A DNA stretch of 57,790 nt from Pseudomonadota bacterium (GTDB lineage Bacteria; Pseudomonadota; Alphaproteobacteria; Rhizobiales; Xanthobacteraceae): contig JAFAGM010000106.1 in NCBI GenBank assembly GCA_023422775.1, forward strand, positions 1-57,790, in the 5' to 3' direction. This document shows, piece by piece, positions 49,152 through 56,409 of this stretch (its first letter is position 1; each line of letters starts with the position of its first letter). The notes under the pieces are model-generated. The model did no database searches. It was given only the letters and a program-made list of their open reading frames with translations, and had not been told where the DNA came from. The position numbers and the translations under genes are program-made.

Positions 49152-50153
49152 ATGCAATCCACGCAACCACTCAAGTCCGCGCAACCGCAGCAAGAGGCCG
49201 ATCCGCACGACGTGTTTGCGATCGAGTCCATCCTTGCCGGGCGTGCCGATCACCGGGCGCCGCCGCTCGCACACGATCCGGCGAGCCAACCTGCCGCACC
49301 GCCAGTGCACGTCGCGCCCGAGATTTCGGTTGCCGCGGCCACGACCCCGCAGGTCGAGCCGGTGTTCAGCGCCACCGATGCAAGAAATATCGGGGTTGAG
49401 GGCGTCAGATCCGACGAAATCAAGATCGATGACCTGATGGCACCGGATGAACGGCCGGTATCCAGGTCGAGCAAGAAGGTCGTCATGGCCATGCTCGGAC
49501 TGTGTGGCGTCATCTCCGCCGCGGCCTGGCAACACTACGGCGACCAGGCCAAGGCGATGGCTGTGAGCTGGGCGCCGCAATCCGTGCTCGCGGCGTTGTC
49601 GTCTTCGGAAACACCGTCACCCGCCGCCGAGCCGGCCGACACCGCGACTGTTCAGGCCGCGGCAGCAGATCAGGCCGCGACGACCGAGCAGCCCGCGCCA
49701 CAACCGGCAGCGCCGGCTACATCGGAGCAGGCCGCCGCACCGGCCGCGACCACCCCTCCGGCGGCTGCCCCGTCGGCGGAGTCGTCGCAGTTGCAGGCGA
49801 TGGCGCAGGACCTCGCCGCGATGACCACGCAGGTCGAGGAACTGAAAGCCAGCATCGCGCAGCTCAGGACGAGCCACGCCCAGATGGCGCGTGAAGTTGC
49901 CAAAGTTGCCGAAGCGAAAACCTCGGATGCGCGGCCTGCCGAACATGCTCCGCGCCCCCGCGCAGCGGCAGCACCGCCTCCGCGCGCAGCCGCACCGCCC
50001 GCACCCCGTCGGCCGCCGCCGGCGCACACCGCGTATATCCCGCCGGTCCAGCCATTGCCGCCGCCCGCTGCTCCCGTGCAGGTTCAGCCCGCACCACCGC
50101 AACTGGCTGACGATGGCCAACCGGTGGTGCGGCCGCCGATGCCCTTGCGGTAG
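49152..50153 (+). CDS. hypothetical membrane-anchored Ala/Pro-rich protein
   Basis: 333 residues from the ATG at 49152 (AAGGGAC upstream). An acidic N-terminal part of about 100 residues precedes one membrane helix (VVMAMLGLCGVISAAAWQHY, residues about 113-132). Then a Pro/Ala/Thr-rich spacer, a coiled coil (about 215-255: LQAMAQDLAAMTTQVEELKA) and a Pro/Ala-rich tail. The layout (cytoplasmic tail, single helix, periplasmic coiled coil) is that of a type II membrane protein. Earlier in-frame starts (49119, 49125) exist. Function unknown; similar proteins are usual in Bradyrhizobium. Confidence 0.7.
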   Translation: MQSTQPLKSAQPQQEADPHDVFAIESILAGRADHRAPPLAHDPASQPAAPPVHVAPEISVAAATTPQVEPVFSATDARNIGVEGVRSDEIKIDDLMAPDERPVSRSSKKVVMAMLGLCGVISAAAWQHYGDQAKAMAVSWAPQSVLAALSSSETPSPAAEPADTATVQAAAADQAATTEQPAPQPAAPATSEQAAAPAATTPPAAAPSAESSQLQAMAQDLAAMTTQVEELKASIAQLRTSHAQMAREVAKVAEAKTSDARPAEHAPRPRAAAAPPPRAAAPPAPRRPPPAHTAYIPPVQPLPPPAAPVQVQPAPPQLADDGQPVVRPPMPLR

Positions 50154-50234
50154 GGCGAGATACGTTCGCGCGCCAAGCCGCTTGCGACGTGGTGCGAAAG
50201 GTTTGCCCGGCGAAGCTCGGAGAGCGTAGCCGGG

Positions 50235-50420
50235 TCAGCTCTGGTGCGGGCCGCGCATCATCTTCATCGCGTCCTCGATGTGACGCCACTCGCTGGCTTC
50301 CTCATTATCGCCCTTGCTCTCGCACGCCACCGCATTATTGGCGGCCTGTGCGATCGCGGCGTGGCCGTGCTTCTCCAGCATCTGGCGCGCGATCGTGTGG
50401 ATTTGAATCTCGGAGATCAT
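50235..50420 (-). CDS. 61-aa hypothetical protein under EcfG-type promoter
   Basis: Starts MISEIQIHTIARQMLEKHGH and continues AAIAQAANNAVACESKGD, then EWRHIEDAMKMMRG. Soluble, helical, one Cys. GGGAGGG lies a few bases before the ATG at 50420. A perfect EcfG-type promoter (GGAAC-N17-CGTT, 50453-50478) is placed 33 bases upstream, so it is very likely induced in the general stress response. The family is unnamed but the sequence looks well conserved in composition. It is directly downstream of an SDR gene on the same strand but has its own promoter. Confidence 0.75.
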   Translation of the reverse strand: MISEIQIHTIARQMLEKHGHAAIAQAANNAVACESKGDNEEASEWRHIEDAMKMMRGPHQS

Positions 50421-50452
50421 GGCAAACTCCCTCCCAAGTTCCGATGTCCGAT

Positions 50453-50478
50453 AACGGTCGATCCACCGGGCTCGTTCC
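50453..50478 (-). promoter_or_regulatory. perfect EcfG (general stress sigma) promoter
   Basis: Read on the minus strand: GGAAC (50478-50474), 17-base spacer, CGTT (50456-50453). Both elements match the alphaproteobacterial EcfG consensus GGAAC-N16/17-CGTT exactly. It points at the 61-aa gene starting at 50420. Confidence 0.8.
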
Positions 50479-50518
50479 CGAAGCCATGCTTCACAATTTG
50501 ATGCTGGTTTCCGAGATC

Positions 50519-51307
50519 CTACACAACCCCTATGTCAGGCGGATCGAACCAGTTCGTCAGCGACAACCCGCCGTCGATCACAATCGCGGCGCCGGTGACA
50601 TAGGCCGATATCCGGTTCGACAGCACCGCGAGCGCCAGCGGAGCGAGGTCCTCCGCCTGGCCCAGCCGGCCGAGCGGAATGTGTCTGGCAAGCCCGGGAT
50701 CGGCAACGAAGCCGCCGGCGGCGATCGCGCCGGGCACCAGCGCGTTGACGCGGATGTTGAAGCGGCCAAAGGTCTTGGCCAATTCCCTCACCAGCATCGA
50801 AAGGCCGGCCTTCGACGTCGAGTAATGCGGCAGGTTGCGCGGCGTGCCCGAATGCAGCGAGGTCAGCAGCAGGAACGAGCCGGGCGCCTTCTCCACGATC
50901 AGCTTCCGCGCCAGTTCGCGCGACAGGTGGAATCCGGCCTCGAGGTTGACCGCATGCATCTGCGCCCATGTCTCGGTGGTGACGGCCATGGCGTGATCGG
51001 CCTCGCGCCGCGGCGGCGAGGCGCTATGAACGAAATGCGTCACCCGTCCGATTGAAGACTGCGCCTCATCCAGCAGCGCGCCGCGCGCGGCGGGATCGGC
51101 GAGATCGCCCACCCAGACTGCCGCGAGTTCCGGCCGGGCCGAGGCTTCGGCTGCGGCGGTAACCGCGTCACGGTTCACATCGGCGAACACCGTGCGCACA
51201 CCCTCATTTACCAGCGCCTGCGCAATGGCTCGGCCGATGCCGTTGCCCGCACCGGTGACAAGCGCGGCCTCGCGCGCAGGATCGAAAGGCGTGTTCAGCA
51301 GGCTCAT
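50519..51307 (-). CDS. SDR family oxidoreductase
   Basis: 262-residue NAD(P)-dependent short-chain dehydrogenase. Cofactor site TGAGNGIGRA (residues 18-27), NAxx motif replaced by HSASPP, catalytic Ser in LLLTSLHSG and YxxxK as YSTSK (about 166-170), and the C-terminal AYVTGAAIVIDGGLS. Substrate unknown; alcohol or keto groups are typical. The ATG at 51307 is preceded by GGGGAG; an in-frame start at 51388 adds 27 unlikely residues. The replacement of the usual NNAG motif by HSAS is a small deviation. Confidence 0.88.
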   Translation of the reverse strand: MSLLNTPFDPAREAALVTGAGNGIGRAIAQALVNEGVRTVFADVNRDAVTAAAEASARPELAAVWVGDLADPAARGALLDEAQSSIGRVTHFVHSASPPRREADHAMAVTTETWAQMHAVNLEAGFHLSRELARKLIVEKAPGSFLLLTSLHSGTPRNLPHYSTSKAGLSMLVRELAKTFGRFNIRVNALVPGAIAAGGFVADPGLARHIPLGRLGQAEDLAPLALAVLSNRISAYVTGAAIVIDGGLSLTNWFDPPDIGVV

Positions 51308-51454
51308 TTCGGTCGTCTCCCCGGCAGGCAATTGCGCCACAATACGTTTGCGCCTGAGCAGGATCAAATTGGCATGGAGGCTGTACACCGCTAGGTTGCT
51401 TCCACGTTCAGCAAAACCGTCCTAGACTCCGGCAGCATTGAGCGGGGCACGGCC

Positions 51455-51895
51455 ATGAGAACCCGCGTTAGAAAGTTCGCGCACGTCCTTGAACGCCTTG
51501 GGCTTGCGATGGCAGGTGCGGCGAGCGGATTGTTTGTGGCAGCGCTGGTCGGAACGAGCCACGCCGCACTCACCAACCAGGCCTTCCTGCTGCTGATGAT
51601 GCTGGGCGGCGCCGTCGGCTTCTATCTCGGGATCGATACGCCGCCCCTGCCCTTCAAGATATCGATCGGAAACGGTTCGCCCGCGGACGGCACCTGGGAC
51701 GGCAAGATCGATACGCCGGAGCTGCTCAGCGCTGTCGGCACCTTCTTCGCCGCGCTCTCGGCCTTTGCCTCCGTCGGGGTGATCGTGCTGCGCCAGGACC
51801 CGCACATGACCTGGATCGGCATGATCATGGCCGGATGGGTGGTCGGCGTCGCCATGCAGATCATCGCCGGCACGATTGCGCGCGCGCGACGCTAA
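51455..51895 (+). CDS. hypothetical inner-membrane protein
   Basis: 146 residues with four hydrophobic segments (about 16-36, 44-60, 88-110 and 118-140) and an N-terminal basic cap (MRTRVRKFAH). A non-hydrophobic loop of about 25 residues (PPLPFKISIGNGSPADGTWD) lies between helices 2 and 3. No known domain, no cysteines. It is divergent from the SDR gene with a 147-base gap. Its role is unknown. Confidence 0.7.
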   Translation: MRTRVRKFAHVLERLGLAMAGAASGLFVAALVGTSHAALTNQAFLLLMMLGGAVGFYLGIDTPPLPFKISIGNGSPADGTWDGKIDTPELLSAVGTFFAALSAFASVGVIVLRQDPHMTWIGMIMAGWVVGVAMQIIAGTIARARR

Positions 51896-52092
51896 ATTGC
51901 CGCGCCGTCAGCGCAGCCGAGGCGGCGGTTCCATGCACCGGAACACGACGCAGCGGCGATCACCACGCACCTGTGCGGCAAGGCGGCGTTTGCCAAACAT
52001 TAAGCAAGCGCACGCGCGCGCTTCGTCCCTCCAAAGAAACTCCACAATCTTGCATAGGAAAGAAAATGCCATTCGAGAAAGGAGAGCTTTCC

Positions 52093-52338
52093 ATGCGGTT
52101 AGGACACGCGATGTTCCTCGGCTCGATCGCCGCCCTGCTGACGCTGGCAGCGCCGACGCTCGCCAGGAATTCAAACCACGAGCAGAAAACCGGCGAGGCG
52201 CCCACCTCGTCTGCCTGCAACGCCTATCAGCGGGCCGCCGACGGCACCTGGACGCAATTGCCCTGCCAGGAAGTAGGTTCCAGGCCTGCGGCGCAGCCGA
52301 AATCCGCATCGAAGAACGGCGACGAAGAAACGCGGTGA
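52093..52338 (+). CDS. small exported hypothetical protein with two cysteines
   Basis: 81 residues from the ATG at 52093, which has AAAGGAGAG just upstream. Signal peptide MRLGHAMFLGSIAALLTLAA with cleavage near TLARN. The mature part is about 55 residues with two cysteines (SSACNAYQRAADG and LPCQEVG) that may form a disulfide, and a hydrophilic tail. The pattern is seen in many small periplasmic proteins of Bradyrhizobium. An ATG at 52066 would add nine residues (MPFEKGELS). Confidence 0.65.
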   Translation: MRLGHAMFLGSIAALLTLAAPTLARNSNHEQKTGEAPTSSACNAYQRAADGTWTQLPCQEVGSRPAAQPKSASKNGDEETR

Positions 52339-52476
52339 GCTTGCGGGAATGACGCGCACCATCACCGGCGCGCCAAATTCCGAAGCCGATGATGTCGAAG
52401 CTTGCCTTTGCAGGAGAGCAAGGACAACGCCCCTTGTCGTAGATCGCATGGCGCTGGGCGGCGCGAGTGCAGAACT

Positions 52477-52501
52477 GGAACGAACGCCATCTGCCGGCGT
52501 T
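52477..52501 (+). promoter_or_regulatory. perfect EcfG (general stress sigma) promoter
   Basis: GGAAC (52477-52481), 16-base spacer, CGTT (52498-52501). Exact match to GGAAC-N16/17-CGTT. It is 88 bases before the ATG of the DUF3606 gene at 52590, with no gene between. Confidence 0.8.
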
Positions 52502-52589
52502 TAGTGCTGGCGCCGGCGTCAGGCCCAGGCGCATCGGGGAGTGCAATTTCTTCCCCGGATTTGGCTGGTTTCACGTTGCGGGACTGAAC

Positions 52590-52778
52590 ATGCCGGGCGG
52601 CAGGAAGAGGCGCAGCGTGTCCGATCGCCGAAAGGTGGCCGCAGGCGAGCCCTACGAAATTGGATACTTCGCAAAGAAGCATGACATCTCGCGTGACCAG
52701 GCGCGCGAACTCATGCGTCAGATCGGCAACGATCGCGATAAACTCAACGAAGCGGCCTCACGGCTTTTTCGCAAATAG
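52590..52778 (+). CDS. DUF3606 family protein
   Basis: 62-residue basic protein: MPGGRKRRSVSDRRKVAAGE, then the DUF3606 core PYEIGYFAKKHDISRDQARELM and IGNDRDKLNEAASRL. The helix pattern is HTH-like, and the family is often found in stress regulons of Rhizobiales; DNA binding is possible. The ATG at 52590 is in frame with upstream codons to 52467, but those overlap the EcfG-type promoter and are unlikely to be translated. Confidence 0.85.
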   Translation: MPGGRKRRSVSDRRKVAAGEPYEIGYFAKKHDISRDQARELMRQIGNDRDKLNEAASRLFRK

Positions 52779-52991
52779 CAATTCGACCGTGCGCATTTCA
52801 GCGACGATTGCAGAAGTCCGATTTGACTGAGACGACCAGCCGCGGCGCGCGCTCTCCCCACCGCTGGATGACATGACGGGATTTTGCCCGGCAATCGCCC
52901 CACTCCCTCCCCAAGCGTAAACCCGGGATTAATCCGCACCACCTATGATGCGTATCCGCACCTAATTACCAGCGCAAATGGCTCACATCCC

Positions 52992-55076
52992 ATGAAAATC
53001 GGTACTCTTCTCACTGCTGCCATCGTCTCGCTCTCCACCGTGGGCGGTGGCTTCGCCGTCTACGTCGCTGTCACAAAGTATCAGACCATGGAAAGGGTCT
53101 CGGTCGCGCAGAGCCGGCTGCAAGTGGTGCGGGCGGTCGGCGAAATTCCGCGCTACATGAATCCCGAGCGCGGCTTTGCCACCAACATCCTCTACGGGCC
53201 GCCCGCGGTGGACCCGAAGATGCGGGCCGATCTCAACGGCAAATACCGCAAGAACACCGACGGCGCGCGCGACAAGATGAACGCGATCCGCAAAAACCTG
53301 TCCGGCGGCCTCGACGATGCTGCAGCCGTCGGCGCCGGCATCGACGCGCTGAACGTCAAGTTCGCCGCCCTGCGCGAAGCCATGGACAAGGCCATCGACG
53401 GCCCGGCCGAGGCCCGCAAGGACGCAGCCAGAAAGATCGTCGCCGACAACGCCGCCTTCAATGTCGCAGTCACGACGCTGCTCGACGAACAGGTGCGGCG
53501 CATGGCGCAGCTCGACGGCGACGCCTACCGGCAGGCCGTCTACGCCAACATCGCATGGACCCTGCGCGATGTCGGCGGCTACAACGCCAGCGTTCACAAG
53601 AACCTCGTCGGCAACAACCGCGTCGCCACCGAGGCCGAGAAGATGGAATACAGCCGCTCGCAGGGCCGCGCCGACCAGATCCTGATGTCGCTGCAGGAGC
53701 TGCGCGGCAATCCCGCCACGCCCGCCAACGTGGCGGCGGCGCTGGACAAGATGAACGAGGCCTACGTCAAGCGCTTCGGCAATGAACTGAAGCTCGCCAA
53801 GGAAGGCGCGACCTCGGGCACATTCGCGAACAACGTCGACAAGTACTTCGTGGAATCCCAGCTCGGCCTCGGGGCCGTCGTCGAGGTACGCAATGCCTTC
53901 TACGACAACGCGGAATACGTTCTCGGGCTTGCCTATTCGTCCGCGCGAATGAGCTTCCTGGTCGCTCTCGCCGCTCTGGTTGCAGTCGTCGCCGCGAGCG
54001 GTGCGATGATCGCGATGGTTCGCCGTCGGGTCTGCAAGCCGATCGTCGACCTCACCTCCACCATGTCGCGACTTGCCAGCGGCGACGTATCCGACGAGAT
54101 CACCGGCACCGAACGCGGCGACGAGATCGGCGCGATGGCTGCAGCCGTCCGCGTCTTCAAGGACAACATGATTGCCGCCGAACGTCTCGCCGCCGAAAAG
54201 GCTTCGGAGAACGACGGCAAGATGCGCCGCGCCCAGGTGCTCGACGAACTCACGCGTACGTTCGAGGCCAAGGTTACCGAACTCGTCGGCGGACTGTCGG
54301 CGGCGTCTGCGGTGATGGAAAGCACCGCGCAGTCGATGTCATCGACCGCAACCGCCACCAACCGTCAGGCCGCCATCGTCGCCGCCGCGTCCGAACAGAC
54401 TTCGGGCAACGTGCAGACGGTAGCGAGCGCCACGGAGGAACTGACCTCCTCGATCTCCGAGATCGGCCGCCAGGTCGCGCAATCGACCGAGATCGCCTCC
54501 CGCGCGGTCGAGAACGCCCGCCGCACCGGCGAGACCGCCCGCTCGCTCGCCGAAGGCGCGCAGAAGATCGGCGACGTCGTGACGCTGATCCAGTCGATCG
54601 CCGCGCAGACCAACCTGCTGGCGCTGAACGCGACCATCGAGGCCGCACGCGCCGGTGACGCCGGGCGCGGCTTCGCGGTGGTCGCCTCCGAAGTGAAATC
54701 GCTGGCCGGCCAGACTGCGAAGGCCACCACCGAAATCTCCGAGCAGATCGCAGCCATCCAGACCGCGAGCGACCAGACCGTTACCGCGATCCAGAACGTC
54801 GCCAACGTCATCGCCGAGATCGACCAGATCGGCACTGCGATTGCGGCGGCGATCGAGGAACAGGGCTCCGCGACCAAGGAAATCTCCCGCAGCGTGTCGG
54901 AAGCGGCGCGCGGCACCCAGGAAGTCAATTCCAACATCACCGGCGTTCAGAAGGCCGCCGACGACACCGGCTCCGCCGCCAGCCAGGTGCTGGGCGCGGC
55001 CGAGCAGCTGTCATCGCAGTCCAAGGACCTCGCCGGACAGGTCAACCGCTTCCTCTCGGAAGTCCGGGCAGCGTAA
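52992..55076 (+). CDS. methyl-accepting chemotaxis protein
   Basis: 694-residue chemoreceptor. Membrane helix 1 at about 5-28, an all-helical periplasmic sensor of about 285 residues (VQRAV... with EIPRYMNPERGFATNILYG), membrane helix 2 at about 318-340 (VALAALVAVVAASGAMI), HAMP domain (about 341-395) and the cytoplasmic signalling helix pair. The hairpin tip is intact: QTNLLALNATIEAARAGDAG, then RGFAVVASEVKSLAGQT. No C-terminal CheR-binding pentapeptide is present (ends FLSEVRAA). Ligand unknown. The ATG at 52992 gives the first helix. It is not beside other che genes. Confidence 0.93.
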   Translation: MKIGTLLTAAIVSLSTVGGGFAVYVAVTKYQTMERVSVAQSRLQVVRAVGEIPRYMNPERGFATNILYGPPAVDPKMRADLNGKYRKNTDGARDKMNAIRKNLSGGLDDAAAVGAGIDALNVKFAALREAMDKAIDGPAEARKDAARKIVADNAAFNVAVTTLLDEQVRRMAQLDGDAYRQAVYANIAWTLRDVGGYNASVHKNLVGNNRVATEAEKMEYSRSQGRADQILMSLQELRGNPATPANVAAALDKMNEAYVKRFGNELKLAKEGATSGTFANNVDKYFVESQLGLGAVVEVRNAFYDNAEYVLGLAYSSARMSFLVALAALVAVVAASGAMIAMVRRRVCKPIVDLTSTMSRLASGDVSDEITGTERGDEIGAMAAAVRVFKDNMIAAERLAAEKASENDGKMRRAQVLDELTRTFEAKVTELVGGLSAASAVMESTAQSMSSTATATNRQAAIVAAASEQTSGNVQTVASATEELTSSISEIGRQVAQSTEIASRAVENARRTGETARSLAEGAQKIGDVVTLIQSIAAQTNLLALNATIEAARAGDAGRGFAVVASEVKSLAGQTAKATTEISEQIAAIQTASDQTVTAIQNVANVIAEIDQIGTAIAAAIEEQGSATKEISRSVSEAARGTQEVNSNITGVQKAADDTGSAASQVLGAAEQLSSQSKDLAGQVNRFLSEVRAA

Positions 55077-55091
55077 GCGCGGACCTGCGCG

Positions 55092-55115
55092 ACCGGGGGC
55101 GGACTTGCCCCCGGT
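55092..55115. terminator. hairpin after chemoreceptor gene
   Basis: ACCGGGGGC, loop GGACTT, GCCCCCGGT: perfect nine pairs, 16 bases after the stop codon. There is no T run on either side, so it may only slow polymerase or stabilise the mRNA end. Confidence 0.5.
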
Positions 55116-55187
55116 TGATCCCGTGACGACCCCGGCGGAGCGCATCGCCGAAATGATCGGTAACGATCAGAAGAGATCGGCCGCGCG

Positions 55188-56351
55188 CTATCCGCGCAAT
55201 CCCAGGACGCGGCGCGCGATCGCTTGCCGATGGACTTCGCTCGGCCCCTCGTACATCCGCATCAGCCGTGCCTTCTGCGAGAGCGCGTTGAGCGGAATTT
55301 CCAGCGTCATGCCGAGCGCGCCGAGCGTTTGCATGGCATGGTCGCAGGCTTCGTACGCCATCTCGGTCGCGAACACCTTGATCATCGAGGCTTCCTGCCT
55401 GACATCCTCGCCGCGGTCGGTCTTGTCGGCGGCATCCCGCACCATCAGCCGGCAGGCGTGTATCCGCGTCGAGATATCGGCGACCCACCACTGGATCGCC
55501 TGGCGATCGGCGAGCTTGACGCCAAACGTCTCGCGCTGTTTCGCGTGCTCGCACAGCATGTCGAGTGCGCGTTTGGCGATGCCGATGCAGGTCGATCCCA
55601 TCTCGAGCCGCCGCGTGCGCAGCCGCAACTGCATCGGCGCATATCCCTTGCCGACCTCGCCGAGCACGGAGTCCTGCGGGATACGGCAATCCTCGAAAAC
55701 GATCTCGTAGGTCGCCTCGCCCCCCAGCATCGGGATCTCGCGCTCGATGATGAAGCCCGGCGTCCCCTTCTCGACGATGAAAGAGGTGATGCCGCCCTGC
55801 CTCGCGTCGCTGCCGACACGGGCCATGACGATGATGAAATCAGCGCGGCGCGCGTTGGTAATCCAGATCTTGCGGCCGTTCAGCACCCACTGGTCGCCTT
55901 CCAGCACGGCGCGGGTCTTCATGCCCGCGGGATCGCCACCGGCACCCGGCTCGGAAATCGCGATCGCTGAGACCATGCGTCCCTCGATATAAGGCTGCAT
56001 GTACTTCCGCTTCTGCGCCTCGGTGCCGACCGCCTGCAGCATTCGCAGGTTCGGCGAGTCCGGCGGCAATATGAACGGCACGCAGGTCCGGCCGAGCTCC
56101 TCGTGAACCGCAGCCATGGTGCGGGTCGGCAGGTCATGGCCGCCGAGATCTTCCGGCGCATCTAGGCCCCACAGGCCCAGATCCTTCGAGACCGTGCGCA
56201 ACCGCTCCCGTTGCGCGGCGCTCAATTCCGGATGGCCGGACCCGGGCAGCCTGGACTTCAGATAATCCGGTTCGAGCGGAATCAGTTCGCGGTCGACGAA
56301 TTTCGCGACCGTCTCGCGGATCATGGCGGTTTCGTCATCGGTACTCATCAA
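55188..56351 (-). CDS. acyl-CoA dehydrogenase family protein
   Basis: 387-residue cytoplasmic flavoprotein. N-terminal helical domain (about 5-120), beta domain with SAIAISEPGAGGDPAGM and WVLNGRKIWITNA, FIVEKGTPGF and EIVFEDCRIPQDSVLGEVGKG, and C-terminal helices with QTLGALGMTLEIPLN and MYEGPSEVHRQAIARRVL. It oxidises an acyl-CoA thioester at the alpha-beta bond, passing electrons to ETF. The first signature has GGDP in place of the usual GSD. Chain-length specificity is unknown. It lies 58 bases after the GMC oxidoreductase gene on the same strand and is probably co-transcribed. Confidence 0.92.
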   Translation of the reverse strand: MMSTDDETAMIRETVAKFVDRELIPLEPDYLKSRLPGSGHPELSAAQRERLRTVSKDLGLWGLDAPEDLGGHDLPTRTMAAVHEELGRTCVPFILPPDSPNLRMLQAVGTEAQKRKYMQPYIEGRMVSAIAISEPGAGGDPAGMKTRAVLEGDQWVLNGRKIWITNARRADFIIVMARVGSDARQGGITSFIVEKGTPGFIIEREIPMLGGEATYEIVFEDCRIPQDSVLGEVGKGYAPMQLRLRTRRLEMGSTCIGIAKRALDMLCEHAKQRETFGVKLADRQAIQWWVADISTRIHACRLMVRDAADKTDRGEDVRQEASMIKVFATEMAYEACDHAMQTLGALGMTLEIPLNALSQKARLMRMYEGPSEVHRQAIARRVLGLRG

Positions 56352-56409
56352 GCAGCCTTTCAGTCAGCGAAGTCGTTGCATCCCCATGGTCTCCCCCAAT
56401 CCCGATTTG

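Noticed and set aside
48657..49580. 307-codon minus-strand frame opposite the small basic and Ala/Pro-rich genes
   Set aside because: The product is Arg/Gly-rich without domain, and the opposite strand carries genes with good starts.
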